Below are positions 1 to 12,245 of a stretch of 64,000 nt of DNA, one piece after another. A program made the position numbers and the translations under genes. Origin of the DNA: Trametes villosa (lineage: Eukaryota > Basidiomycota > Agaricomycetes > Polyporales > Polyporaceae); the NCBI GenBank assembly GCA_002964805.2, contig PUDQ02000003.1, positions 3,782,001 to 3,846,000 on the forward strand, given 5' to 3'. The notes under the pieces were generated by a model. That model was not told the origin of the DNA. It searched no databases and worked only from the letters and a program-made list of their open reading frames with translations. Numbering within the stretch: position 1 is the first letter of the stretch; every line of letters starts with the position of its first letter.

Positions 1-1547
1 ATCGACGGAGGGGCAAAATGAACAGTCCGGCCGTTCAATATTGGCGTGAGAACGCACGTATGAACCGTCGTCAGCTCCTGGGTGCAGTTATTGCCGGGCA
101 GCCGTAGGGAACGGTCGTCGGTCGAAGTGCCTGGCCATCATATTGGTATGATACGGTGACAATATTGGTGGCGTACATCAATGTCGGGAAACGTCGCACA
201 GTACGCAGGGACGTTCCTGACCTGCGGAGAAGATGAAGTGAAGGGCGCGTTTCCAGGCGAGATGCAACTTGAAAGCGGCGGCCGCGGGCGGTATCACACC
301 CGTGCTCTGACGACGTGCTAGGAACAAACTGCTGTAGGTCTCCTCAGCCGGTGGCATAGCTGAGAAAGGATGGGCTTTGAGACGTACGGTGTCAAGCGTC
401 ACGAGCAACAGGACGTGATTGACTTCGTTACTTCTGAGCAACGCCACCATGGAGGGTGAGCTGACGTCGAGCGGCGCAAACGCGAACGTCGGGCCCGAGG
501 GGCCCCACCAGCCAAATCCGAAGGGCGTGTGAGGTGAAAGTTTCTTGCTTATTTTGTCCGATCAGAAAGCGGCCCAGGACGGCGGCCCCCCACTCAGTAT
601 TCATCAGAAAGGGGTGCGCCGAGTGTGTGATATCACCGACCCCAATATCCCTGCAGAGGCGAGTCGCGGGTTGGTGGGCCTCTTAACGCCGCGAGGATTC
701 TCCGCAGGCTTGGGATCTAGGGAGCTGGATGGCAGCGGGGAAATATTGAGGGCTCAGTCGCCAGGATGCTGAGATCGCAGCCACGGCGTTCTACAAATCG
801 CCTGCGCAGGGCTCTTCTTCAGAGAGAAGTGTTTCAGGATTCAAAGTTCGAAACACTCACCGGCACCGAGAACAGGCCTGGAATTGGTACCAATATCAGA
901 GAAGCTTTCGTATCGCTAAGAATGAAAGTTCAAGGTAGCCTGGGCGATGCTGTGCTGCGATCGTGGCCACTGCGGTCGTCCTGTCGCTGGTAAGCTGTGA
1001 CATAAGCATATTCTCCGACCGGCATCCTGGATTGCCTCTGGTGAGGGGAGGAAAGGTCCGTCTTGGGCACCGGCGATTGCACGCATGGAGCCCGAAAATC
1101 AGTTTACGTCCCAACCGAATGGCAAGGTAGTCTGTGCCCTGTCTACGAACACACAATCAACATATGGGTTGTAGCTTGTTGTAGAACCACTCACCTGAAG
1201 CTGGAGATATGCCGAAGAGCATAGAGTAGAAACACTTAGGGTAGTCATTAGTCAAACACGAGCGAGCTTCGCTATTTTCGCCTTGTAGACATTGGCATCA
1301 GGCGCCTGATGTAGTATTGTTCAACGAGTCGACGAATGATCGTAACGGTACTTAGAGAAGCGGGGTATGAAGACAGTGAGTCCGTGGTGGTAATAGAGAT
1401 CGATAAAGAAGAAAGCGCGAAACGGCAGATCCAACGACCGTCTTCCGCGGAGAGAACGAGGGATATCCAAACTTGTGTGGCGGTCGTGTCTGATCTGTAT
1501 GGGGTTCTGAGGGCGCGGGAGACGTCTGGATGATAGCTGGATGCACC
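1..1547. other. no supported gene at left edge
   Basis: Short open frames on both strands show no recognisable domain, no convincing splice-linked exons and no RNA gene. It lies 3' of the MFS transporter that ends at 1548 on the minus strand, so part of it should be that gene's 3' untranslated region. Confidence 0.5.
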
Positions 1548-4500
1548 CTAGCGAATGAAGAAGCTGTGGAGGACCGCGCAGCCACACGCGGCGGCGCACA
1601 CGAAGAAGCCGAGCGGGTAGCCCGCCGGACCGTCTTGCACACTCGTGGACCACAGCTGCCAAAGACGCGTTAGCACACAAGCGTTTGATGAAACAGGAGC
1701 TAGTGCGAGCGCTGAACGTGAGGGAGTGAGACGCACTGTGCCACCGAGGATAGGCCCGATGAAGCGCGCGAGGCTGACGATGCTTTGCGCGATGCCGTTT
1801 GCGAACCCGACGAGGTGTGGTGGGGACACTGTGCCGCGTTTGTGTCAATACGCAAGTAAAACTTGAGGAGGGCGAGAACGTACTGCAGTTCAGCAAAACG
1901 TTGATGGCGGTGTAGCTGAAAGTGCTGCCGCAGAACCGGACGGCGCTAAGAAACAGATCGTGAGTTACAGCGTCAGACAACCAAGGCTGAGGCACTTACG
2001 TGCTAAGCGCGAGAGCTGAGCGGACATAGAATGGTTAGCGATAAAGGACGGCGTATATTCAGGGGGGTTGTGTACTGACCTGACATCAACACGAGATTGC
2101 CATCATCGCTAGAGCTCGCAAACACGCGATACAAGGTCACGGTGAGGTACGAAGGGATGAAGAGCAGCGATCCGAGGCGGAACATGGAGAGGTGCGAGAA
2201 CCTCCCTCGGGGTGGCCTACACGGCATTTAGCAAGTGTGCCTCAGTAGGCGAGGGAAGATGGACATACCCAATGTTTCTAAGAGAATCGGGTGAATGATA
2301 TGAGGAAGATTGCTCGGGCTAGGACAGGGTGATGGACTTACGGATACAGCACGAACTGGTACGCGATCTGTGCGAGGCACATGAGAGCGACTGCAGACGG
2401 CGATCAGTTACTAGTCACTCGAGGGCAGGAAAACTCTTTGGCGTACTCAGCTGAGAGAAATGCCCCGCGTTCAGGTTCAAGCCACCCGACGGGTACTTCC
2501 TGTACCCCAATTAGCCACCGGCCACAAAACTGCACTAAACGCGGTGAACGACTTACGACACCAAATAAAGGTAGAACACCTGATCATGCGTCGTCGAATG
2601 CAACGCCAACCACCCATACTGCAAGATGATCGCCAACGGCAGCTGGCTCATCAACGACGGCTCCTTCTCGCTCACCGCCTCCGCCGCGGGGCTCGCCGCG
2701 CGCGCGCCCTCCGCGATCGGCGCGAGCGCGTCCAGCTCCTCCTCCGCCTCCGCCTGCGCGAGCAGCTGCTGCGCCTCGAGCACCGCCGGCGGGGTGCGCA
2801 CGCCGACGTGCTGGAAGATCGACGGCACCGTCCCGGACGCGCGCCGGTGCGGGAGCTCGTCCGCGTTGAGCCCGGGGTGCAGCTGCGAGGACGAGGTGCG
2901 GTGCACGTTTGGCGGGCGGCGCGTCGAGCCGGGCCGTGGGGAGCCACCGAAGGTGAGCGGACGCGCGCCCGTCATGGACGGCCGGTGCGGCGGCGCTTGC
3001 GTGGCGTTCGTCGATACGCGGCGGGAGAAACGGTTGTGGCGTGGCGTGGTCGACGGAGAGCCGAAGATGTCCTCGTCGGCGGGTGTAGTCTCGAGCGCCT
3101 CTTCCACGTCGATCGCGTCCTCGTCAAACTCGTCGTCGCTCTCGAACGGGTCTTCGTTGTCTGCGTTGATCGCCGCGGCGACCCAGAGATCGGCGATGTT
3201 CGTGACCGCGTTCTCATTCGCCATCAGCAGCCGCTGCGCGAAGTTCATGTCGCTCCCCGTCGCCACGCTTGACGGCGCGCCGTCGTAGTTGAAGTTGCTC
3301 TCCCGGCGACGCCGGATGGACATGCCCATGCTTCCCCGCCGGGTTGCCATGCTCGCCGCGCCGGCACTCATGAGACGATTGCGGTACGAGCCGCCGTACC
3401 CGTACGCTGAGCCGCCCCTGCTGACGCGAGAGAAGGTGCGGGGCTTGGCTCCGCGCGTGGGGGTTTCGACGAGGGGAACGGCGGGCTCTGCGGGTTGCGA
3501 GGGCCCGGGTGACGGTTCGGCCACCTCGATACCCCGTCTCGAAAAGTAGCCGGACATCTTCCGACGAATGGAACCGTACATGCTGCGACTCTCGGGTTCG
3601 TCAAGATGGGGTGTCGATGGCCGCGACTCCTCTTCCGGGATGCTAGTCAGCTTCTCTATGGGAAGACGGATTGCGCCTTCGCGCGGGCCACAATCAGGAG
3701 CGAGGAACAGGGACAATACGGAGCCTAGTAAAGAAGGTCAGCTGGGAGCTAACTAGCAACTGTGGTATTCCCTCTACCTGTGAAGGTGACGGACGCCGCG
3801 ACACAGCATGGCAGCAGATACGGGTACTTCACGAAGAGCGGTATGTTCGCGAACACGCCGGGCCACTTCTTCGCGGGCGACTCGACTGTAATATGATGTC
3901 AGAACCGAGCTGCATGCGTTACCCAAAGTAAGGAACCTACATGTCCCTCCCACGATGGCGCCCGAGACACCTCCGAAGCCCCAGCAGAACCTAGCTCAGA
4001 GTCAGTATCTGATATTGTCACGCGGATGTGAGAAATACCCTAGGATGGCGTAGGCGCGGCCCTCGTTGCTCTGGTCCGTGATAGAAGTGACGCAGCCACG
4101 TCCGACTCCGATAGCTCCTGCGAACACGCCTTGCAGAAGGCGTATTACGATAGCTTGCTGTATGGATGTGGAAGTGCCGAACAGACAGCAGGTCACGGCG
4201 CTCCCGAGGAGCGAGATGGTCAATACAAGCCTTTGACCGTGCTTAGCGGCGACGGTGGCCTATTTCCCATGTCAGTGAATCGGGGACACCGGGCAGGGAG
4301 TTGTTTGCACGTACCCAGAGGAGTGAAGTGAGAAACTGGGTTAAGAAGAACGTCGAAACTGCCGCAAAGGTTAGCACAGGGCTATACAGGGCACGTTGAA
4401 TGGAAACCCGTCCAGCAATACACTCTAGCAAAGGGAGCAGGTCTCACGCCAACGGAGTCCGCCACACAACTGTCGGCAAGCAGCCTCCCTATCGGGGGTG

Positions 4501-5126
4501 TACATGGACAGCTGTGTGACTGCATTCCGTAGCGACGCTCGGCCATCCCACTTACTACGGTCCCAGCACACACAGAGATGCTTACCTAGTAGCCCCGTCC
4601 AATATCCCACCTCCGACTCGTCGTGAAACTCCCCGAAACCTGAAAGATACTGAGCTTTCATATCAGGCTCCTACACTCAGCACAACATACCTTCAACCAT
4701 AAACAGCAAGAATGGAGCAGACACGTTCGCAGACAAGAACTCCCCCAGCATCGTCTACAAATAACAAGCGCAGCACTCAGCACTCCGCACTCATCCTTCC
4801 GCAAGCGACCACTCATCCAAACGAGCACGCACAATCGACAGCACAATCATAGACAGCACCGGCAGCGGCGTCGCATACACCTCCCCTGGGGGCTGCAGCG
4901 CGCTCGGAATCGCCGGCCGCTCCTGCGGTGTGGCCGCCGCGCCGCTCTCCTCGTCGCCCGCCCGACTCCACCGGCTGAGGATGCTCGGCTTGTGGACCAG
5001 TCGGGAGAAGGACACGCGCCCGGGGTGTCTGGGCGCACTCTCGGGTTCTCCGGGCTGGGCGTCGGCCGCATCTTCGTCGACGTCTAGGGCTGAGTCCCCT
5101 GGCCCAAAGACCCGTCTAGGAGGCAT
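1548..5126 (-). CDS. MFS transporter, ZIF/YCR023C-like, with long central loop
   Basis: Integral membrane secondary transporter of the major facilitator superfamily. About 13-14 exons can be read on the minus strand. After an N-terminal cytosolic tail come pieces reading TPLPVLSMIVLSI, MLGEFLSANVSAPFLLFMVEG, TFFLTQFLTSLLW, RLLQGVFAGAIGVGRG (MFS motif region), ITDQSNEGRAYAILG and WGFGGVSGAIVGG. A long exon near 2.6-3.7 kb encodes a roughly 330-residue Ser/Arg/acidic loop between the two six-helix halves. The C-terminal half ends in GFANGIAQSIVSLARFIGP and a last helix before TAG at 1548. Order and motifs match the fungal YCR023C and plant ZIF1-like group, to which I assign it; the substrate cannot be told. 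The start is the ATG at 5126. Several small-exon borders are approximate and no interruption of the frame is evident. Confidence 0.85.
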
Positions 5127-5648
5127 CGTGTGACCGTTCGTCTAGCGGTGTTAGTCTTTGCAGACCCAGTTCCTAGCGGATAAAGAAGTCGCCCAGAGTG
5201 CGCCGGCGTTGTTGGCTAGATGTACGCGAGGAGCACAGACAAGAGGAGGAGGGGGCGATAGTGGATGGAGCGGTTCAAGGACCAAGGACCGCGCTTTCCG
5301 AGTTTGACGCGACGCGCCCAGTGACGCTCATCACGTGCTTTTCATTAAGCTACATAAACTGAGCGCGCGCCCGTACATAGTAGCGACAAGATCGAGTCCG
5401 AGTCCGCAAGCTTGTAGCTACGGCGCGGGGATAAATTGGTGTACGTAGGGCGACAAGAAGACCAATACTACTGGAAGAGTACTCGTAGGATGGTGCTGAT
5501 ACTACGCGTGCGGTCGGCTTCTAATTTACTGTATGTTTGTTACGTGCTCGGACAGTACTTGGTAAAGTAGACATTCAGGCTGCGAGTCGAGATACCAGAG
5601 ATACGACCAGAAATACCAAGAAAAGAGAACGGAATATAAGAGAGAGCC
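5127..5648. other. intergenic, MFS promoter side
   Basis: Between the start of the minus-strand MFS gene and the end of the minus-strand zinc-finger gene. It should hold the MFS promoter and the zinc-finger 3' UTR. I saw no gene or clear element. Confidence 0.4.
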
Positions 5649-8410
5649 CTAGAATACAGACAGATTTTGGAACGCGGCATCTAGTTCAGGCAGTGCCTGG
5701 AGAGGCGGGAGCCCGTGCAGCGGAGTGAGACCGCCTCGGCGGCCTCGCATCGCGAACGGGTCGTCATCGTCGCCATTTTCACCTTCATCTTCCTCATTGT
5801 CGTCGTCGTCGTCTTCAGAGAAAGTCGAGGGGAGTCCGAGAGGAACCAGCCGCGGCGCACGAAGGAACAGCGGGCGGACGCGTACGGACGCCGCACGGCG
5901 CCGGCCAGCCACCACCGATTGCCCGCTCCGGCACACAGTCGCGCTCGAGCCTCCATCTTCACGTCCGATGCGGATGGAGGGCATCTGCGAAGGCCGCGCG
6001 TCAACGGAGCGCGCGTGACTCGAGAGGACAGAAAAGCGGCGTACGCACTGCTGAGCCCGAGCCCGAGCCTGTGTCCGCGCCCACGCTGCAAGGGTTCGTT
6101 GTTGCTGCGCTAAGGGGCTCGAGACGATCTCCAAACAAGTCCTCGTCGTCGGTGTCTCCTTCTGCGTCTTCATCCCCCTCGTCCTCGTCTCCGTAGCCAA
6201 ACAGATTCTCGGACCATGTAGGGGAGCCCCGTCCGGTGCTCGCGCTGTTCGTCGAACTTGTGTCCGCGAGGAGCTCGGGGGTATGGGGGAGGGAGCTGTA
6301 CGCTACGCTAGGCGCGGCGATAATCGGGGGATGGAACGCGTGCGGGTGCTGAGCTTCGATAGGCGACGTGTAAGGGCTATCTGACGCGGCCGAAGATGAC
6401 GAGTAGAAGGGGAAGCCGAACGAGTTGAACGTCGGTCGCGCCATAATGGGCATCGTGAACGAGTATCCGGGATTCGCCCCTGAGGCGGCCGACGACTGCG
6501 AGCTCGAGGATGCACGGGTCGGAGAACACGACGTGCTGACAGAAGGCGGGATCCCGGGGAAGTCCAACTCTTCCTGCTGCCTTGCCGCCTCTTCGCGCCT
6601 TCGCTCAGCGTCGCGGAGGGCACGGTCGATGGTTTTGCCAGTACGGCTGATACCTACGCGACGTGAGCGACGGGCAAATCATAAGAGGCTCCAGATGACT
6701 TACCTCTCTTCCACTCGAGTCCGCTTGCTCCCCAGTGCCACTTCAAGTGAATCGCCAAACTGTTCGCGAGCGGGAACGTCCGCGGGCAGAACGGGCATCG
6801 ATGCGACGGCCACGGGCCCGGGTTGCGTGCGCGAGTCTCAGCTGCGCCTACAGCTCGACCCTGAGAGCTACTGTCGGTGTTCCCTTGGGCGCGGCGCTTC
6901 CCCTTGACGGGCCCGCGAAGAGCTTTCCGGCCGTCTCTGATGCACTCGTAAAACATTGACCACGGCGCGCTGGACCAAGAGTCAGGCGGCGCGAGGATGA
7001 TAGGCGTAGGAGCGCCTTCCGGACGCCCACAAGGGGGCGGCGGAAGATGCGGATGATGGGAGACTTGAGGAGGGATATGGCTGTTCAGGCCGGGATGTAT
7101 GGCACGAGACCCATGACGGACGGAAGGAGGCCAGGCGTGAGGCGCTGGAGGTATATGCGCCTGTTGAAGATGGCTGGCAGGGGGATATGCATGGCGCGAA
7201 TGAGGGGGATACAGACCGGGATGAGGGGGAAGCGAGAACATGGGTATATGCGCCCCGTGGCCGGCCGCATGACCGGGGAGTGTAGCGGGTAGGGCTCCGG
7301 GGGCGTGTCCAATCGATGCCACATCCCGGAATGCCATGCCCGACGGTGCCATGGAAGGGCTAGGGTGAGCAGACATAGGTCTATGAGCGTAAGCGTGATA
7401 GGGGCCGAAGGACGGAGGAGGTCCCTGGAGGTTAGCCTCCGAAGGAACGCCAGACAACAAGAGCGACGGAGCCGATGGCGGGACTACCGAAGTCTCTAAG
7501 AGAGCGTTTCCGTCACGCTGCATCCTCAGCGGAGGCGGAGCGAGGCGTCCATCAGTGACCACAAGGGGTACAGGAGAACGAAAGAGAGAGTTGGGTCCCG
7601 CGAAGGAAGGGAGGTTCCGTTGTTGGTTTTGGGCGAGGCTTTTGGAAGGCGACAGGGGCGCCTGGGGGTTGCGTCTAGGAGAAGGCGTGTCCTCGGTATG
7701 TTTGGGAAACTGGACGTGAACGAGTTCCAGGCCTCTGGCAGCAGGAAAAACGTTCTCGTCGGACGCCCTGTTTCCACGTCCAAGAGACTGTAGAACAGAC
7801 CCCACACCTAGGGACGACCTCGTTGTACACGACGCGTTCGACGACGACTGCGAAGGGGTGCCCGCCGCAGCGCGAGGCCTCTCGGGGGAGTTGGGTGCAG
7901 GTAATCCAGTGGCTGGCGTCGCGTGCATATGCCGCTTGAGTGTATGCGGGAAGTCGACGAAGGCAACTCGCCAGGAATGGTCGAACATAGGCTCCGACCC
8001 GGTAGCCAAGAACGGCGGAGCGTCCGATGGGGGAGGTGCTTCCGGCGCCGACGTCTTCTGGTGCCCATCGTACATCTGGAACGGAGGGGGCCCAACGCGG
8101 AAGGTGAACAGCATCGAGCGCGGGACCTCGGACGGCCACATCGTTCGAGTGGCCGGCAAGACAGACCAGTCCACCGACGGTTCCACCGCTGTCTCCGGGA
8201 AGGCATGCTCGGCTGGCGACGCGTCGCGCGGAGGCGCTGCGCGTGCGATCTTGGGAGGCCTCGACGGCTTCGCGCTGTTGCTACCGGAATTTTGCGCTTG
8301 AGAACGGGGAGAGACCGTGTCTGGGAGCGCGTGCGAGGATACGAAGGTGAGGCGGATGCCTTGTCGACCGCCGCAGAGTCTATGCGCGACATAGCGGCCT
8401 CTGTGGACAT
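5649..8410 (-). CDS. C2H2 zinc-finger protein, single finger
   Basis: Probable nuclear DNA- or RNA-binding protein. Four exons with matching phases: 8410-8343, 8280-6704, 6653-6049 and 5984-5649, giving about 861 residues. Most is low-complexity Pro/Ser/His-rich sequence. Near the end of exon 2 a basic stretch leads into one classical finger, CPFCPRTF followed by LAIHLKWH (C-x2-C-x12-H-x3-H). Exon 3 continues with a short charged helix (RALRDAERRREEAARQQEE), and the C-terminus carries an acidic run of Asp/Glu and ends QNLSVF. The first intron (8281-8342) is chosen because it alone links the ATG at 8410 in phase; the other three junctions (50- and 64-base introns) are firmer. The single finger and the long disordered arms give no family assignment. 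Confidence 0.72.
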
Positions 8411-8990
8411 GGTGTCGGCCTAGTGAGACGGTCGCACTGTGTATGCGCGACGCGTGCGTGTTGCAGCCCTGCAGAAAGCGGGGTTAAGGCTTCAGCAAAC
8501 GATGGGGGGAGAGGGGGAGCTCGCTGTTACGCACGATGACGACGCGTCGGGAGCAACGAGGTGGAGGTCGGTGAACAAGACGAGGAGCGGTGCGGTGGAC
8601 ACCTGGAAAACGGCCGGCACGAAACATCTGGAAAATGGCAAAGTGAAGGGAAATGTCATGACCGTCACTCGCGCAAGTGCTGTCACCGCCGATCTGGTGC
8701 CCTCTGCACACCGACGTCTACTACACCTTCCTAATGCGGGTGCGCTTCCTGCGGAGCACCTCTCGGGTGCGCGCTCAGAAGACAGACGATCCCGCCCCAG
8801 GAGTGGGCGGCGGCGGCGCCACAGGCGCAAACAGACGGCGACGAAGACTAGATCTGTACGATGGGGAGTGATAAAGTCAATCTGTTACATCTAGAAGAAC
8901 GGCGCTATCCCTTCGGCGCACATCAATTAAAACCCGACGCGACAAGAGGGGAGGTTTACTACAGCGGGCAAGCCAACATGCGCTGTGCCT
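8411..8990. other. intergenic, no gene seen
   Basis: Upstream of the zinc-finger gene and downstream of the small membrane protein gene, both on the minus strand. No conserved coding segment or RNA gene recognised. Confidence 0.4.
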
Positions 8991-9400
8991 TCACGATGGC
9001 CCCTTTTCTGAAGTCCGCGCATCTACAGCAGTAGCCGGAGCAGAAACAGAGCTAGGGTCTGGGGTGGTAGTGTCGGCGGTAGCGGAGACCAAGCCGAGCT
9101 TCTCCCTCTCTTCCTTTTCGATTCTCGAGCGCCCTGGCGCGCGTCATGTCAGATCAGGCGTACGGCGACGTGCGGCCCAGCGTTGAAGCCACTCACAATC
9201 AAGCTTCTCCGACGGCCGCTGTCCGCGCGCCTCCTGTATCGAGCGCCGTTCGTTGATCGACTTCCGCGCGAAGTAGTAACTTGTACCCGCTGCCACGAGC
9301 AGACTGCCCCAGCCCAGCAACTGTTCGTTAATGTTAGACCGCGGGATCACACGTACATGCTTGTATTGCGCAGACTTGCCACTGATTTCGGGTTGTTCAT
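8991..9400 (-). CDS. small single-pass membrane protein, DUF4748-like (tentative)
   Basis: Two exons are clear: one ending at 9197 and one from 9133 to 8991 (63-base intron, phase 1). The protein reads VIPRSNINEQ, then a hydrophobic helix LLGWGSLLVAAGTSYYFA, then basic KSINERRS, RPSEKLDW and a charged tail ending SEKGPS. This resembles small conserved fungal proteins that I associate with DUF4748, possibly mitochondrial; function unknown. The 5' end is unresolved. The reading frame upstream of VIPRS lacks an ATG, while the ATG at 9400 lies in another frame and would need a short intron, for example 36 bases ending just before LLGWG, which would remove the PRSNINEQ segment. Coordinates of the start are therefore provisional. 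Confidence 0.6.
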
Positions 9401-9574
9401 GGCCAGAAGATGAGAGATAGAAGAGAACGCAGATAAATCTAAAGGAAGCGAACAAGTCTCTGACAGGTGGCTGACGTCGCGTTCAGTAGAGGCGTGCCGG
9501 AAGGGCGCCTATGATCGGCGCGCTTCCGTTTGAAATGGCGTTGATGACGTAACTGGCCCCCAAAGCGCAGTGAG

Positions 9575-9580
9575 AAAAAA
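9575..9580 (-). terminator. RNA polymerase III T-run
   Basis: Six consecutive T residues on the minus strand, six bases past the 3' end of the tRNA-Met gene, as expected for Pol III termination. Confidence 0.75.
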
Positions 9581-9586
9581 CAGCTT

Positions 9587-9657
9587 AGCAACTCCTGGTT
9601 TCGATCCAGGGACTTCAGGGTTATGAGCCCTGCACGCTTCCACTGCGTCAAGTTGCT
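9587..9657 (-). tRNA. tRNA-Met (CAT), elongator type, no intron
   Basis: The 71-base minus-strand sequence folds into a full cloverleaf. The seven-pair acceptor stem AGCAACT/AGTTGCT is perfect, the D stem is ACGC/GCGT, the anticodon stem CAGGG/CCCTG holds the loop CTCATAA with anticodon CAT, and the T stem is CCTGG/CCAGG with loop ATCGAAA. The T loop starts with A where T is usual. The A-T first pair together with this A-starting T loop recalls fungal initiator tRNAs, but the rest was not compared, so the elongator call is the weaker part. Confidence 0.9.
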
Positions 9658-12245
9658 CTGTCTAGTACTGACCTGGTAGCATCTATGGTCGTTGAACCCA
9701 GACCTGACCCAATCCGCTCCTCGGGTCGATCCTCTCGTCCGACTCGTGCTTTGACTCAAAGCACTGAGTGTCTTCATTGGAATGTATAGCTAGCCTTCAC
9801 ACTCGCTTATGATGCCGTTTAGTAGCTCCTGCGGAACAGAAAGCTTGTTGGTACGGGAAGCTTCCGCCCATTCAACCTGGTTATTTTGGCTTCCATTCAC
9901 GAGTAGTAGCATCGTTCTGCTACCGATGCATCTCCGAGTCATACGTACGTCAACGTACGCTTCATCGTCCCATGCCTCCTGCTACGATGTGCTGATATCT
10001 GCCTCCGTAGCTCCTTCTACCGGCACGCGTCGTCAGCTGAGCGCGGGCGAGCTTCGCACAAGCTACCGCTCTGACAGCCGTGAGATGGCGCCAGGACACC
10101 ATAGCATGATACGACCCCCGAACATCGACACAGCTGCTCCATTTTGAATTCCGAAGAGGACGTTCCTGCTTCTTGCTATGATACGAGCCCACCTGATTGA
10201 CTCTACGGGCTACCTGGATTCCTCGATTGGCCGCTCAGGGCACGGCGTTCGTCCTGGAAGCCACCCCGGTGCCTCCCCTCTGGAAGCAGTACTCGTCTTG
10301 CTGCATGTTTCTTGGCGGGCGCGGGCGGCGACTCCGGAGATACAATAACTTGCCGGTTCATACGATGGCCTCCTGCTAACGACAGTTTTATTCGCCCCGG
10401 CTGATATTCGTTCAGAACAGCGGTCGCTTTCCTTCTGACGGTACGATGCTCGGTAGGCACACTTTCCGAGGTGTCACACAGGCATCGCTAGTTCACGGCT
10501 GTCCATTGCAGCTTCGGCTCGGGGGGACGCTGGTGCGCCTGTCAGCCGCCTCCAGGTCAAAGAAACTCTTGCTCGCTCGCTCAAGATCTCTCTCGCGCGA
10601 GGTAGGTACTCTGCGCGTGGGCTTGCGTCACGAACCTTGGGCATGTTGACCCTTCGCGTGCTAGGCCAACGTGTTCCGCAATAACAGCCAATCTAGGTTC
10701 GGCTCCAGATGCGCACTTTCCTCTCACACGATGACCTCGATATGAGTTCTCCGGCCAGCTACAGGCCTCGCAGCGCGGTACCAGTACTGGAAATGGTCCA
10801 GACATTCCCCGGCCCGTGCACAAGGAACGCAATCCGGCCAGCTTGCTCTGGCTCACCAGTTGCATCAATTCGCCGCGTTCTACACCCGCATTCCCGTTGC
10901 TGTCAATGCGCGCTATGCATCCGTCTTCTGGACCCTGGCTATCATCTGCCGCCCCTTTCTCGTATCTCGGCCTCTCCCACGGATGCAACGAAGACCTGGC
11001 GCGCGTTCGAGGCGTGTGTGGCCTAATCGAACAGCGGACACCTCGGGAGAGGTTCAATACCCAATGCTGAGTCGCAGAGCATCTACATTCGTCAATGCGC
11101 ATTCAGTCTATGGCGTTGCAAGGAGTCCTATCCAGTCTAGTGCACTTAGCGTTCACCCTCCTACAGGCAATCGCAGCTTGTTCGCTCTCGTGCGCTTTCT
11201 TGCGGCCCGCACAGACCCGTTGTATCGCAAAATCTTCAAGCTTCCAAGTCCGCCACATCGTTAACGTACAAGCGTAGCGCCATACACACCGTTCACCCAT
11301 CCCACGATTTCATCTGCGTCCCGCACCGACGTTACGTGAAGCAAGCGGAGCTACATTGATTCGAACAGTCCACCCTCTGATCGCCATTCAGTCCTGCGCG
11401 CCGCTCGGTAGCTTTCTTCGCCTGCGACAGGCACCCCGCGCGGGCGCGTCGCCCATGGCACGGGACCATATGGCCCCGCGACAGCTCTCCGCTCGCACCG
11501 GTGTCCCAGGAAAATCGTGGGGACGGCGCAAGGGAATGGTACGACGCGCGTACGTTCCAGCGCCGTAAGTGCGTGGTGTTCTCCCTCGACAGTACATTCA
11601 GGCGGAGGCCCGTACGTCACCTGGCCACCTCCCTGCAGGGCCCGCATACAGATAGGCAGCGCATATATAGACCTGCTGTACAGAGTGGCCGGTTCAGGAA
11701 GCGTCAAAGGGGCGGCCCGGGCCTACGGATACTCTGCGCCCTTGCAGGCAGCCTCGAGCGCATTCAGTGCGGTCGCACGGCGGCCTCGAGGCTCTGCTTC
11801 GCCCGGGCCCGCTATCGCACGCGCACGACGATAGAGCAGCAAGAGATGTATTGTAGGACTATGCGGGTCGTGTAGTAATGTTTCGTCCGACGCGGACGCA
11901 CTGCGTGATGTACAGCCCGCGCGCCGGCCGGTGCGTCGCAGCCGCGCGCGGGGGTAAAGAGACCGTGAAACCATGAGACAGAGCAAGAATGCAAGCGCAG
12001 GACGCGAGACGCAAGAGAGGAAGGTGGTCGTAATATACACGTTTCCGTCACCGAAAGGCAGGGCATGCGTGAGGGTGAGCGTGAGGGGGCGTACGGAGGA
12101 TGAGGAAGGGAGGAGAAAGAGATCCATGCGTGAATATATCGTTACAAGCGCGAGCACGTCGCGTCCGTGCATCCATCCGCCGCCGCCACGAGACACCGCC
12201 CGGCCGCCCAAAAACAAGAGGGGAAGAGAGATGGGGGCGAGAGGC
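9658..12245. other. 2.6 kb without a supported gene
   Basis: Many short open frames on both strands, none with a domain I recognise, and no long terminal repeats or transposase motifs seen. The right part should include the 3' UTR of the sugar transporter. It may hold an eroded gene or mobile element, but I cannot show this. Confidence 0.4.
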
